A stretch of DNA of 64,000 nucleotides from Arthrobacter globiformis (lineage in GTDB: Bacteria > Actinomycetota > Actinomycetes > Actinomycetales > Micrococcaceae), in contig NZ_JAUSZX010000001.1 in assembly GCF_030818015.1 (NCBI RefSeq), positions 4,526,001-4,590,000 on the forward strand, written 5' to 3'. A program made the translations under genes and the position numbers. The notes beneath the pieces were generated by a model. It had not been told where the DNA came from. It searched no databases and saw nothing but the letters and a program-made list of their open reading frames with translations. Within the stretch, counting starts at the first letter, position 1; each line of letters begins with the position of its first letter. Shown one piece after another: positions 44,695-54,057 of this stretch.

Positions 44695-44826
44695 CTAGTT
44701 CCCGATGACCAACACGCTTGCTGCTGCTTTCACGACATCATCGGTGATGGTTCCGAGCTGGTTGGTTTTGAGGACGCGGACGATCTGCGGGACAAGCCGT
44801 TCGAGGATCCGGAAGTGGCCTCCAAA
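44695..44826 (-). pseudogene. Unidentified C-terminal protein fragment
   Basis: The minus strand reads about 43 sensible residues (ILERLVPQIVRVLKTNQLG, then VVKAAASVLVIGN) ending in a stop, with no start or upstream coding sequence. The composition is that of a real helical protein, but I cannot name the family. It is probably a truncated remnant. Confidence 0.3.
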
Positions 44827-45068
44827 ACAAAGTGGGGCTCTCCCCGGCCCGAGGGCGCGGCATCGATGCGAGAGGCCGAGACGCGATCGCAGAACGCCGC
44901 CACTTACCGGCAGAATTCACAACAGAGAGGGCCCGGTCGCGCCGTTCCGCGGGACATCCCCCAACGAACAGGGCAACCCGCCCGCAGGCATCGAGGCCGA
45001 CCAGTTTGGGCACACCCCAACCTGACAATTGGCAGCCCGAGGTGCCGTGCCCCCGTCGGCGTAGCTTT

Positions 45069-45093
45069 TTACGGAATCTTCATTATCGGCTTT
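45069..45093 (+). repeat. Directional repeat site M
   Basis: Copy M: TTACGGAATCT, then TCATTATCGGCTTTT. It is preceded by GGCGTAGC as in F. Isolated, 16 kb from site L. Confidence 0.85.
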
Positions 45094-45111
45094 TGAATGG
45101 GTCTTCGCGGC

Positions 45112-45222
45112 ATGACCGAAGACTGGACGCTTCCGCTCCTCGTCACCGCAGGCCTCATGGCGGTCCTCACCATGACCTCGGTGTTTGCAGGGTGGAACCG
45201 GGAAATCAGGGCCTCAACCTGA
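45112..45222 (+). CDS. Possible 36-aa single-helix peptide
   Basis: A short frame starting just after site M. It has an acidic start (Met-Thr-Glu-Asp-Trp), one hydrophobic segment of about 20 residues, and a basic end (Trp-Asn-Arg-Glu-Ile-Arg). An in-frame ATG lies five codons earlier at 45097. No ribosome site. The membrane-peptide composition is the only support. Confidence 0.35.
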   Translation: MTEDWTLPLLVTAGLMAVLTMTSVFAGWNREIRAST

Positions 45223-45382
45223 CCGACTAACACTAGTGGTTAGTTACCAGACGGGTGTGGTCCGGCTTGCATGACTTCCGGGCAGTTCCGCGGCGCGAAG
45301 GGCACTGCGATTCTCCACCGACGGCATCCCCTCGGTTAACCGGGTGCATCTGTGGGAGCACCACAACCGTGCCGTCGGGATT

Positions 45383-46297
45383 CTAAGGCTGCCAATGGTT
45401 GTTCTCGGGCAGCTCGGATAGGTTGATCAGCTCAAGAAACGCATGCGTCGCGGGGCTGGGATTGAATCTGCTCCAAGCTACATATTCGGATCGTGACGGC
45501 CCGTCGGTGATCGGGATGCTGACTAGGGCCGGATGGCGCGGCACATATCCTGCAGGTAGGAGCGCCACGGCCAGGTTGTGGCGTATGAGATCCACGGTGA
45601 GATCCGTAGCCATTGATTCGAAGGCTACTTCTCGGTGGATATTCGCTGCAGCGAAGGCCTGATCACTCTCGTCGCGTGCCGGAGTTCCGCCCGGAAAATC
45701 CGCAAATGTCTCCTGGGCCAGATCACATAGTTTTATTTCGCGAGAGTTTGCCAGACGATGTTCTTGGCTGGTCACAGCGACCAGCGGATCAGAACCCAAA
45801 TGCCGCCACGACACTCCCTTTGGTTTACGGTTTTCCGGCAAACCGAGGAAGCCCACGTCAAGATCTCCCCGCGCGATAGAAGTTTCCAGTTCGTCGCTGC
45901 CGCCGGCCTGCAACATGATGTGGATTTGTGGATGAGCTTCTCTGAATTCTCGCAAGGAGGCTGAAACGTTGATTGCGGTCACTGTTGGAATGACGCCTAC
46001 GCGCAGGCGACCGGTGATGTGCCCTGCCGCCGCTGCCGCGTCAACTGCGGCACGTTCTGCAGCATTGAGGGCGGTACGGGCTGCTGCGAGGAAGGCCGTA
46101 CCTGCTGCTGTCAGTTCAACGCGTCTGCTTGTCCGATTGAACAGCGTGACGCCCAGTTCCTCCTCCAAACGCTTGATCTGGTGACTCAATGCTGACTGCA
46201 CCACGAAACAGCGCGCGGCCGCTCGAGTAAAGTTGCCTTCTTCTGCCACGGCCGCGACGTAGCGGAACTGTTGTAACTCCATCCATCTATGATCCAT
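45383..46297 (-). CDS. LysR-family regulator
   Basis: A 304-residue LysR regulator with a standard N-terminal HTH (FTRAAARCFVVQSALSHQIKRLE) and effector domain. ATG 46282 is an alternative start, since many LysR proteins begin Met-Glu-Leu-Gln-Gln-Phe. It is divergent from the Dabb-cyclase-permease genes and is probably their activator. Ligand unknown. Confidence 0.9.
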   Translation of the reverse strand: MDHRWMELQQFRYVAAVAEEGNFTRAAARCFVVQSALSHQIKRLEEELGVTLFNRTSRRVELTAAGTAFLAAARTALNAAERAAVDAAAAAGHITGRLRVGVIPTVTAINVSASLREFREAHPQIHIMLQAGGSDELETSIARGDLDVGFLGLPENRKPKGVSWRHLGSDPLVAVTSQEHRLANSREIKLCDLAQETFADFPGGTPARDESDQAFAAANIHREVAFESMATDLTVDLIRHNLAVALLPAGYVPRHPALVSIPITDGPSRSEYVAWSRFNPSPATHAFLELINLSELPENNHWQP

Positions 46298-46450
46298 ATC
46301 GATTGTTGTGATGACAAGTATGTGTTGGACTCATAGAGCTGGGCACCGGCAAGATGGCATTACACACGAAAAAGACCAAGAGTGCACACGGCGTCCAAGC
46401 GATGCGAACGCAATAGCGGTGGTCCTCTTAGATCGAGAAGGAGATCAGTT

Positions 46451-46750
46451 TTGATCAGGCACGTATTCATGTGGCAGGCGGCAGAAACGGCTGAAAACTC
46501 GGCCATCCTTGACCTTCTGACCCAGCTTTCAGACAAGCTGCCCGTCATCCGTAGCTGGGAACTTGGCGGCCACGTCGGCGAACCCAACGAGAACGGTGAT
46601 CCGTGGGACGGTGTCCTGATCACGGACTTCGATTCCTGGACTGACCTTGAGTCTTACTCGTCCGACCCGTTCCACGAAGAGATCGTACAGCAGTTGCTGC
46701 CGATGGTGCGCAGCCGTGCCGTCGTCGACTTCATCCGCGAGGCAGAGTAA
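46451..46750 (+). CDS. Dabb-domain protein
   Basis: A 99-residue protein with the alpha/beta-barrel Dabb pattern: IRHVFMW at the start, helix, GD-rich loop, and DLESYSSDPFHEEI near the end. TTG 46451 is chosen because AAGGAG lies seven bases upstream. Dabb proteins are small dimeric enzymes or accessory proteins in aromatic and N-heterocycle breakdown. It ends two bases before the cyclase gene. Confidence 0.78.
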   Translation: MIRHVFMWQAAETAENSAILDLLTQLSDKLPVIRSWELGGHVGEPNENGDPWDGVLITDFDSWTDLESYSSDPFHEEIVQQLLPMVRSRAVVDFIREAE

Positions 46751-46752
46751 TC

Positions 46753-47691
46753 GTGACTGCGAATATTGCAGAAACCAGGGCGGGCATCAAGGTCGCGACG
46801 AGCCCCTACGGTGCTGACGACGAACTCGGAGCGCTGAACACTCTTGCGTTGGCCGCCCAGACCAACGCCCTGGGCCGTGCAGACACCTCAAAGGTCTATG
46901 ACCTAAGCGTGGACTACTTTGTGGGCATGCCAAGTTTCCAAGCGGCAGGTGACCCGTCGTACCAGATTTTCATGAGCCACACGCCGGATGGAACCGTCGT
47001 GGACAACCTCAACGGCGCAGGGGACCACGTTAATCAGCACGTCTGCTACTCGGGCGATGTCGTTTTCCTGTATACCCACACTGGCACCCACATCGATGCC
47101 CTAAACCATTTCGGCGTTGACGGTGCCATCTACAACGGCTTCACAGCCAAGGAACATCTTGGCAGCCGTAACTGGACCAAGGGTGGCGTGGACACGATTC
47201 CGCCAATCATCGCCCGCACCGTGCTGCTGGACATCGCCAAGCTCAAGGGCGTGCAGTGCCTTGAGGACTCCTACGCCATCACGATTGAAGACATCGAAGA
47301 CGAACTGCAGCGCACCGGTTTGACTATCGGGCAGGGCGACGTCGTGTTTGTGCGTACAGGACGGATGGCTTTCTGGCCCGACGGCAGCAAAGCACTCGGC
47401 AACCCTCCCGGCCTCAGCCTGGATGCATCCCGTTGGCTCACTGCACAGGGAATCAGCGTCATCGGCGCGGACCAGGAATGCGTGGAGGTTGGTCCCAGCC
47501 ACCACGAAGACAACTGGCTTCCCGGGCATTGCCACTTCCTGGCAGAGGCCGGCGTACCGATGATTGAGTTGCTGAACCTCGAAGAGCTCTCGGCAGACGA
47601 CGTCAACGAGTTCTGCGTCATTGCGGCGCCAATTCGCCTCAAGGGAGCAACGGGTGCGCCAATCCGCCCCATGGCTCTGAAGCTGATCTAA
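46753..47691 (+). CDS. Cyclase-family metal hydrolase
   Basis: A 312-residue member of the cyclase (kynurenine formamidase/isatin hydrolase-like) family. The metal-binding motif is HTGTHIDALNHF near residue 115, and the second block HHEDNWLPGHCHFL lies near 245. These enzymes hydrolyse amides or lactams with a divalent metal. GTG 46753 is two bases from the Dabb stop. It probably opens or trims an amide intermediate produced in the pathway of the RutA-like monooxygenase downstream. Confidence 0.88.
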   Translation: MTANIAETRAGIKVATSPYGADDELGALNTLALAAQTNALGRADTSKVYDLSVDYFVGMPSFQAAGDPSYQIFMSHTPDGTVVDNLNGAGDHVNQHVCYSGDVVFLYTHTGTHIDALNHFGVDGAIYNGFTAKEHLGSRNWTKGGVDTIPPIIARTVLLDIAKLKGVQCLEDSYAITIEDIEDELQRTGLTIGQGDVVFVRTGRMAFWPDGSKALGNPPGLSLDASRWLTAQGISVIGADQECVEVGPSHHEDNWLPGHCHFLAEAGVPMIELLNLEELSADDVNEFCVIAAPIRLKGATGAPIRPMALKLI

Positions 47692-47707
47692 TTCCGCGAA
47701 CGCGGAA
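47692..47707. terminator. Small hairpin after the cyclase gene
   Basis: TTCCGC-GAAC-GCGGAA directly after the stop codon. Weak; it may limit read-through into the permease gene. Confidence 0.35.
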
Positions 47708-47772
47708 AACAGTTCACCCGTTCAGGTCTAGCTTGACGTGAACGACTATCGAAATAACCAGGGAGCCCAACG

Positions 47773-49245
47773 GTGAACAGCAGACCGGACCCAATGTCCA
47801 GTTTTGCTCAAGAGACCACGGGCTATCAGTTCCAAGTTTCAAAGGAGAAACTCATGGATCTCAAGGGCACAAACAACACGGTCGAGGTTACAGACGCCTT
47901 GTACCGTACTGGTTCCGACGAGGACCAGATGGGCAAATGGTCACTGCTGATGGCGTTCTACGGCATCGCCAGCGCCATGTTCATGCTCTACATCGGCGCA
48001 GCCATGGCGGTCGCATACGGCACGGTCAACGCGATCATCGGCATCGTGCTAACCATTATCACTTACAGCCTGATCAATCGTGTGTTGGCGAAGCATTCGA
48101 TCAACAACCGCACCACTGTCGCGCGGTTCTCCCGGACCATTCTGGGGAAGGCCGGCACGATTATCGCCAGTGTGATCTTGGCATTGACGGCCATCTACTA
48201 CGCCGTGTTCGAGGGCGCAATCGTGGTGTACGCCTTCCAAGCGGCCTTTGGCGGCGAACATTGGATCTGGAGCCTCGTGGTCGTAGCTTACTCCACGCCC
48301 CTCATTCTGGGCGGAGTCCGACGTTTCCTGGACAAACTCAACGGTTGGCTGCTGCCGCTGTACCTGCTGGGATTGGTCGTCATGGTGGTATGGGCCGGGG
48401 TGAAGTTCGGGTTCACCGATGCCTGGCTGACCCAAACTCCCGGAGAGCTTCCCCTCGCGGCCGGCGGCCCTGGATGGCTTGCCACCTTCGCAGCATACTT
48501 GGGCGTGTGGGTGCTGCTGATGTACACCATGGATTACGCGGCGCTCGGCAAGCGGCAGGACACCCGGTTCCACACTAAATACACATTCACTTGGCCGTTC
48601 TGGACACTCACCTACGGCGTGAACGCCCTGGTAGGCATCTTCCTGACCTTCACGATTCCCGGCCTGCAAGTTTCGGAATCAGGCCTATCCGGCGGGCTGG
48701 TGGCTTTGATGGGGCCGATCGGCCTTGTCCTCGTCCTCGTCTTCCAAACTCGAATTAATACCGCCAACTATTTCATCGGCGCAGCCAACCTGCAGGAATT
48801 CGGGGAGCGGCTGTTCCGAGTAAAGCTTCCAGCAGCGTTCTGGGTGATTGTCTCCTCGGTGATCATCTACCTGCTGATGCTGCTGCCGGTCATCCAATAC
48901 CTTCTGCTCGCCTTGGCATGGCAGGGAGTACTGGTCAGCGGATGGGTTTCAATCGCCCTCACGCACATCCTCCTAAACCGGACACGGAAGGAAGAACACG
49001 GTCTGCTCGGAGACGAACACTACAAGCAGGTCCACTACCCGGGACTGATCGCCTGGGTCGCAGCGACCGTGGTTGGCATCTTCCTCACAAGCGCCTTCCC
49101 TTGGGGTGCAACGTGGGGCCCAATCGCAACAGTCGTTGTAGCCAGCGGCCTATATACCGGGCTGAGGGGTGCTTTTAGGCAGCACAGTGCCCTGCACCTG
49201 GAGACCAAAGCCGGCACAACACGGGCCTTAACGGAGGCGGGGTAA
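47773..49245 (+). CDS. NCS1-type permease
   Basis: A 490-residue transporter with about twelve helices and NCS1-like pattern (cytosine, purine, hydantoin and allantoin permeases). An N-terminal cytosolic stretch of about 50 residues precedes MGKWSLLMAFYGIASAMFMLYIGAAM. GGGAG lies seven bases before GTG 47773. Located between a cyclase-family hydrolase and a RutA-like monooxygenase, it probably imports the N-containing substrate of this cluster. Confidence 0.82.
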   Translation: MNSRPDPMSSFAQETTGYQFQVSKEKLMDLKGTNNTVEVTDALYRTGSDEDQMGKWSLLMAFYGIASAMFMLYIGAAMAVAYGTVNAIIGIVLTIITYSLINRVLAKHSINNRTTVARFSRTILGKAGTIIASVILALTAIYYAVFEGAIVVYAFQAAFGGEHWIWSLVVVAYSTPLILGGVRRFLDKLNGWLLPLYLLGLVVMVVWAGVKFGFTDAWLTQTPGELPLAAGGPGWLATFAAYLGVWVLLMYTMDYAALGKRQDTRFHTKYTFTWPFWTLTYGVNALVGIFLTFTIPGLQVSESGLSGGLVALMGPIGLVLVLVFQTRINTANYFIGAANLQEFGERLFRVKLPAAFWVIVSSVIIYLLMLLPVIQYLLLALAWQGVLVSGWVSIALTHILLNRTRKEEHGLLGDEHYKQVHYPGLIAWVAATVVGIFLTSAFPWGATWGPIATVVVASGLYTGLRGAFRQHSALHLETKAGTTRALTEAG

Positions 49246-49377
49246 CCGGCGACTGAACAACAGCAGCGACCGCACCTGACCTCGGCCAGGACCCCGCCCA
49301 ACCGGACCAAGGGCAGACAGCAACCAGGATCGCAGCGACCGTACGCAATTCACAACAATGAAATTGGAGAAGTAGCA

Positions 49378-50460
49378 ATGAAACTCGGAGTCTTCCTTCC
49401 GAATGGTCAAAACGGATACATCATTTCGGAAAACGCACCGCAGTACGAGCCCTCCTTTGAACACTGCCTGGAGATCGCACAGGAGGTCGAAAACATTGGT
49501 CTCGACTTTGTCCTCTCGATGATCAAATATCACGGCTTTGGCGGCAAAACCGGTTACTGGGATGGTTGCCTCGACTCGGTCATCCTGGCTACTGGCATCG
49601 CCGCCCTCACCAGCAAGATCGATGTATTCGCAACGGTTCCGATCCTCGGTATTCCTCCAGTGATCGCGGCCCGCCAGCTTGCGACCTTCGATGAGATTGC
49701 CAAGGGGCGGGGCGGCGTAAACCTTGTAACCGGCTGGAATCGTCCTGAATACGAACCCATGGGTCTGTGGCCAGGCGACGACTACTACGACAGGCGCTAC
49801 GACTACGCAGCGGAGTACGTACAGATCCTTCGTGGGCTCTGGAGAGACGGGCGCACCACGTTTAAGGGTGAGTTCTTCGATATTCAGAACGCGACGTGCT
49901 TGCCGAGCTCGGGTCGTGAACTCCCCATTGTCACCGCCGGACAGTCAAAGAAGGGCCAAGAGTACACCGCGCACCACGGTGACTACAACTTTGTTTTTGC
50001 AGATCGTGCGCTATTGCCACAGATCACGAAGCCGATGAACGAGGAAGCAGAGCGGGTTGGGCGTACAGTCGGCAGCTATGCTCTCTTTACGATTATCGCC
50101 GCGGAGACCGACGAAGAGGCATTGGCAAAGACTCAGCACATCATTGACGGTCGTGACCTGGAAGCGCTCAAAAACGTTGCTGGCAGTGCGTCTCTCGACC
50201 CTCAGACCGGAGGCACCAGTGCACACTTCGTCGCGGGGCTCACTGCGCCTGCTGAAGAGGGCAACCTGACCTTCATGAGCTTTCCGGTCATTCACGGCTC
50301 CTACGAGAATGTGGCTGAGCAGATCGCCACGATGGAGCGTGATACGGGTGCGGCCGGCGTGCTCATGACGTTTGTGGACTACGTGCCGGATATCAAGATA
50401 TTCGGCGAGAAGGTCCTGCCGCTCGTCCGCGAAAAGCTGGCCGCGCTCCAGCCTGCCTAA
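49378..50460 (+). CDS. RutA-like flavin monooxygenase
   Basis: A 360-residue luciferase-like flavin monooxygenase with RutA-type conservation: LSMIKYHGFGGKT, GVNLVTGW, and PEYEPMGLWPGDDYYDRRYDY. RutA opens the uracil ring using a flavin-N5-oxide, and related enzymes cleave other N-heterocyclic amides. The other Rut genes (rutB to rutE) are absent, so the substrate may differ from uracil. It needs reduced FMN; an FMN reductase at 52152 and a flavin reductase at 57191 are in the region. The ATG follows GGAGAAG. Confidence 0.88.
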   Translation: MKLGVFLPNGQNGYIISENAPQYEPSFEHCLEIAQEVENIGLDFVLSMIKYHGFGGKTGYWDGCLDSVILATGIAALTSKIDVFATVPILGIPPVIAARQLATFDEIAKGRGGVNLVTGWNRPEYEPMGLWPGDDYYDRRYDYAAEYVQILRGLWRDGRTTFKGEFFDIQNATCLPSSGRELPIVTAGQSKKGQEYTAHHGDYNFVFADRALLPQITKPMNEEAERVGRTVGSYALFTIIAAETDEEALAKTQHIIDGRDLEALKNVAGSASLDPQTGGTSAHFVAGLTAPAEEGNLTFMSFPVIHGSYENVAEQIATMERDTGAAGVLMTFVDYVPDIKIFGEKVLPLVREKLAALQPA

Positions 50461-50477
50461 GAGGCCAAAGTGCACTG

Positions 50478-50528
50478 CCAGGCTGGTCCTGTCCCGGCGA
50501 CGACGTTGCCGGGACAGGACCAGCCTGG
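50478..50528. terminator. Perfect 21-bp hairpin terminator
   Basis: A 21-bp uninterrupted stem starting CCAGGCTGGTCCTG and closed by a 9-nt loop (GACGACGTT), 17 nt after the monooxygenase stop. There is no T-run. It separates the monooxygenase from the GntR gene. Confidence 0.85.
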
Positions 50529-50591
50529 AAGTCCCCGGCTGGCCTACGGTAGGGCTTGTATTTATCCGCGTCACGTACTTAAAGGCTCGGT

Positions 50592-51248
50592 ATGGGAAAG
50601 TTTTCGGGCACGACCACTTCAGGCCGTAAAAAGGCATACGCGCACCTGCGTGAAAGTGTCCTCACGGATCCGCAGCTGCAAGGCCAGTTCATCAACGAGA
50701 CAGACCTTGCAGCCGACCTCGGCATTTCCCGCACCCCTGTCCGGGAAGCGTTGATGCTCCTCGTCTCAGAAGGTCTCGTCGAGCTGATTCCGCAGCGCGG
50801 CGCATACGTCCCAGCCATCTCTGGCAGGGAAATCTCGGAACTCATGGAACTGCGCAGCGTTCTTGAACGCTACGCATCCCGGCTGGTCATCACGAAACAG
50901 CGTGTGCCGGCTGAAAGAATGCAAACGACACTCGACCTTCAGGCCGCCGTCCCAGATGACGATGATCCAGAGTCCGCCCGCCATTTCATGCGCCTGGGAA
51001 CCCTGTTTCACCAACAGCTCATTGACGCCGCTGGAAGCGATCTGATCTCCCGCACCTACAGCAATCTCCATGTCAGGCAAACGTTGGCAAGCGCTACCGC
51101 TGCGTGCAGGACCTCATGGGGGCGCCATGTCGTCTGCTCCGAACATCAGGGAATACTCGACGCCCTCGTCGCGGGAGACGTTGTCCAGGCCCAAAAGGCA
51201 GCCGATGAGCATCTGGCCTCAACGAAGGACAACCTGTTCCGCAACTGA
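50592..51248 (+). CDS. GntR-family regulator with FCD domain
   Basis: A 218-residue GntR regulator. The N-terminal winged helix is clear (INETDLAADLGISRTPVREAL), followed by the FCD effector domain with the His in the LFHQQL and EHQGILDAL regions. It lies inside the catabolic cluster and probably represses the monooxygenase and amidase genes. ATG 50592 has AAAGG nearby. A small palindrome (CCGGAAAATTCCGG) lies at the stop. Confidence 0.88.
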   Translation: MGKFSGTTTSGRKKAYAHLRESVLTDPQLQGQFINETDLAADLGISRTPVREALMLLVSEGLVELIPQRGAYVPAISGREISELMELRSVLERYASRLVITKQRVPAERMQTTLDLQAAVPDDDDPESARHFMRLGTLFHQQLIDAAGSDLISRTYSNLHVRQTLASATAACRTSWGRHVVCSEHQGILDALVAGDVVQAQKAADEHLASTKDNLFRN

Positions 51249-51301
51249 CCGGAAAATTCCGGCCCACACCTCAATCACGCTTAACCGATGGGAGTTCTTC
51301 C

Positions 51302-52096
51302 ATGCGTCTCGCAGTTGCCCAGATCATCAGCGGTGCCGACCCGACTGCGAATCTTGGCCTCATCAGGCAATACGCTGTTGAGGCCAAGAAAACTGGAGCC
51401 GAGCTGGTCGTATTCCCTGAGGCGGTCATGCGCGCATTCGGTCACTCCCTCAACGACATCGCTGAGCCCCTCGATGGTCCTTGGGCCAACGAGGTCCGCA
51501 GCATCGCAAAAAACTTGGATCTTGTCATCATTGCTGGAATGTTTACCCCCGGCCGCGACGGCCGTGTCCGGAACACACTGCTCGTCACGGGACCCGGCAT
51601 TGAAACTTCATACGACAAGGTGCACCTCTTTGATGCATTCGGATTTGCCGAGTCCGAAAGCGTCGATGCTGGGGAGAAATCGGTGATTTTCCAAGCGAAC
51701 GGTACGGTTTTCGGGCTGGCCACCTGCTATGACGTCCGTTTCCCTGCACTGTTCTCTGCCAATGCCAACGCCGGAGCCCAAGTGAACATCGTCTGTGCTT
51801 CGTGGGGATTTGGAGAAGGTAAAGCCGAGCAATGGGACCTGCTGGTCCGGGCAAGGGCATTGGACAGCACGACGTTCGTCGTCGCTTGCGGTCAGGGCGA
51901 CCCGGAAACCATCGGTGCCGGGCCTGCTGGCGCAGCTCCCACCGGAATCGGTCGCAGTGCTGTTATCTCGCCGCTTGGATCCGTGCTGGCCAAACTTGGC
52001 GGCAAGCCCGAACTTGTGGTCGTTGACATCGAACCGTCACAGGTTGCCGAGGCCCGCCAAAAACTGCCGGTTCTGGCCAACGCCCACCAGTTCTAA
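51302..52096 (+). CDS. Nitrilase-superfamily amidase
   Basis: A 264-residue carbon-nitrogen hydrolase with the catalytic Glu (FPEAVM), Lys (YDKVHLFD) and Cys (ATCYDVRFP) triad. It hydrolyses an amide or carbamoyl bond in the cytoplasm. GGGAG precedes ATG 51302. Its place between the GntR gene and an FMN reductase suggests it acts on the ring-opened product of the monooxygenase. Confidence 0.9.
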   Translation: MRLAVAQIISGADPTANLGLIRQYAVEAKKTGAELVVFPEAVMRAFGHSLNDIAEPLDGPWANEVRSIAKNLDLVIIAGMFTPGRDGRVRNTLLVTGPGIETSYDKVHLFDAFGFAESESVDAGEKSVIFQANGTVFGLATCYDVRFPALFSANANAGAQVNIVCASWGFGEGKAEQWDLLVRARALDSTTFVVACGQGDPETIGAGPAGAAPTGIGRSAVISPLGSVLAKLGGKPELVVVDIEPSQVAEARQKLPVLANAHQF

Positions 52097-52151
52097 GGTC
52101 AAGGCACGGACCATCCATATCTACTGACCACGAAGAAGTGAGAGACACACC

Positions 52152-52685
52152 ATGACACTGAAAGCAACGATCGTCGTAGGCAACCCCAAGCCGCAGTCTC
52201 GCACACTGGAGGTGGCCAAGAGTCTCACCGACAAGCTCCTCGTCCCGGGCACCTACATGCTGGAAATCATCGATCTCGCCGATCACGTCGCGGAAATCTT
52301 CGCCTGGCCATCGGATGAGATGGCTGCATTGAATGCCCGTGTCGCGGAGAGTGATCTTGTGGTTTTCGCCTCCCCGACCTACAAGGCGACCTACACGGGC
52401 CTCCTTAAAGCATTCCTGGATCGGTATCCAACCAATGGTCTAGTCGGTGTCACAGCCATTCCCGTGCACACAGGAGGCGATCTCACCCACGCCATGGGCC
52501 CCACGGTGAACCTCGCACCGCTGCTGGCTGAACTTGGTGCGGTTGTTCCTGGCCGCGGCTTCTACTTCGTGTCCAGCCAGATGGAGAACCTGGACGAAAT
52601 TACTGCCCAGGCGGCGGCGGAGTACGCGGCTAATCTCAGCCGTGCCGCTAACATCGCCGCGTCATTGTCCGCGCCGGTTGCCTGA
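52152..52685 (+). CDS. NADPH-dependent FMN reductase
   Basis: A 177-residue flavodoxin-like FMN reductase. It has the phosphate loop GNPKPQSRTLEVAK near residue 10 and the FASPTYKATYTGLLKAFLD segment that contacts flavin. It is a natural supplier of reduced FMN for the RutA-like enzyme. It starts 55 nt after the amidase gene in the same direction. Confidence 0.88.
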   Translation: MTLKATIVVGNPKPQSRTLEVAKSLTDKLLVPGTYMLEIIDLADHVAEIFAWPSDEMAALNARVAESDLVVFASPTYKATYTGLLKAFLDRYPTNGLVGVTAIPVHTGGDLTHAMGPTVNLAPLLAELGAVVPGRGFYFVSSQMENLDEITAQAAAEYAANLSRAANIAASLSAPVA

Positions 52686-52721
52686 AGGAAGGAACACCAC
52701 GTCTCTCGCCCAAACCCTGCC

Positions 52722-52892
52722 ATGGTCCAGACCCCGGCGTTTGATCCCCGGGTTTTCCGTGACACGCTCGGGCACTACGCTTCCGGCATCACCATCATCA
52801 GCGGCATCGACGAGGACGGCCCGATCGGCTTCACCTGCCAGTCCTTCTACTCCGTCTCGACCGAACCGCTCCCGGACTCCTTCAGGTCATGA
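52722..52892 (+). pseudogene. Truncated flavin reductase copy
   Basis: A 171-nt remnant, nearly identical at DNA level (about three differences over 130 nt) to the 5' part of the intact flavin reductase gene at 57191-57724, but on the opposite strand. After VSTEP the frame is scrambled, one base is missing before the RS, and the sequence stops. The rest of the gene is gone. It directly follows the FMN reductase gene. Confidence 0.8.
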
Positions 52893-53002
52893 CCAACTCC
52901 CCACGGCGCCGACGAGGCCTCTACACGATACATAGGTATCAGTGACCCCCATGCCAATTGACCCCACCATTACGGTGCCGCTTCCACTAGGTTGGGCCTG
53001 CC

Positions 53003-53782
53003 GTGACTAGCGCGGGGGCTCCGGAGCACGGGCGAGAGAATGAGAATGCAATGCGAATGGCACGACTATTGACCAGCGAAGGCATTCGGCATGCCGTCTA
53101 CCTGAATGAGGAATGGCATCACATAGATGATCCGTTTGCTCCGGTTCCAACGTTCTTGGGTCCAGTAACCTCGGCCGGAAAGGCCACACTGCTGGCCCCA
53201 ACCTGCCCGGCGGTTATTGTCGGAATCGGGCACAATGACGGTAATCACCCGCTGCCTATACAGCCTTGGCTCAAGTCAGTCCACACTGTTGCCAGCCCGA
53301 ATGATGTCATCGAGCCGTCGTGGCGGGTGGGCGCTGTGAATGTGGAAGGTGAACTTGCCGTCGTCATTGGTAAGAGTGCTGTTGACCTTACGGCGGAGAA
53401 TGCTCTGGATCATGTCTTGGGCTATACCATCGCCAACGATGTCACCAACGCCACCCAGGCGGTGATTGACGAAAGACTCTTTCAAGCCAAATCAGGAACC
53501 CATTACACGCCGTTGGGGCCGTGGATTGAAACGGATATCGCAGATCCGGGGAACCTTGGCATCGACGTCACGGTCAACGGCCACGCCGAAGCCCGCTCAG
53601 GCACCTTCAACCTTATCTTCGGCGTGGTGGAGTGCTTGGTCCACGTGACGAAGTGGATGGCACTGGAACCCGGTGATGTCGTCATGACTGGAGCCCCTGG
53701 CACTATTGTCGGAGTCCAGCCCGGAGATACGGTGGCCATAACGATTGATGGGATCGGGACCTTGGTCAACGCTGTTGCCTGA
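53003..53782 (+). CDS. Fumarylacetoacetate hydrolase-family protein
   Basis: A 259-residue FAH-family protein. The metal ligands are in the GELAVVIGK region and DVTNA, and the catalytic region reads KSGTHYTPLGPW. The family hydrolyses or decarboxylates carbon-carbon bonds in ring-cleavage intermediates. GTG 53003 is kept; ATG 53051 is an alternative start. It may serve a late step of the preceding cluster. Confidence 0.85.
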   Translation: MTSAGAPEHGRENENAMRMARLLTSEGIRHAVYLNEEWHHIDDPFAPVPTFLGPVTSAGKATLLAPTCPAVIVGIGHNDGNHPLPIQPWLKSVHTVASPNDVIEPSWRVGAVNVEGELAVVIGKSAVDLTAENALDHVLGYTIANDVTNATQAVIDERLFQAKSGTHYTPLGPWIETDIADPGNLGIDVTVNGHAEARSGTFNLIFGVVECLVHVTKWMALEPGDVVMTGAPGTIVGVQPGDTVAITIDGIGTLVNAVA

Positions 53783-54057
53783 TCTTCGTGCGCAGCCGGG
53801 ACAAGGTGCGGCGGGGCGACGTGGTGACTCTGACAGTGGTGCGTGGCCCGGGCAGCGGAGGCCATCGAAGATTACTTTGAAGACCGCAGGATGGTATTGA
53901 TCCGTCTGCACGACTCACAGAGTGTGGATTGTTATCCCCGACGACGCTATCGAGATTGTCTAACGGTGACGACGCCCCTCAAGCAACCAGGGCCACCCAT
54001 CTCGCAACTTGGGGGGCCCTGACCGTTTAACTCCGGGGTAGGGGCTCACTGTGTGAG
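53783..54057. other. Convergent gap with a weak hairpin
   Basis: The gap between two converging genes. A weak stem CAGGGCC at 53988-53994 with GGCCCTG at 54015-54021 may terminate either. A few residues in the frame (IEDYFEDRRMVLIRLHDS) could be a gene remnant but are too short to name. Confidence 0.4.

Larger units (their letters stand above)
44350..45382. other. 1-kb scar region with repeat site M
   Basis: Mostly non-coding. It holds a possible decayed repeat copy near 44645-44665 (TATGGAG, then TTTCGGCGTTA), a protein fragment on the minus strand, site M at 45069, and a possible small membrane peptide just after it. Other open frames are unsupported. Confidence 0.5.

Noticed and set aside
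44677..45096. Plus-strand frame of 139 codons
   Set aside because: It runs antisense to a better-looking protein fragment and through repeat site M, with no ribosome site.
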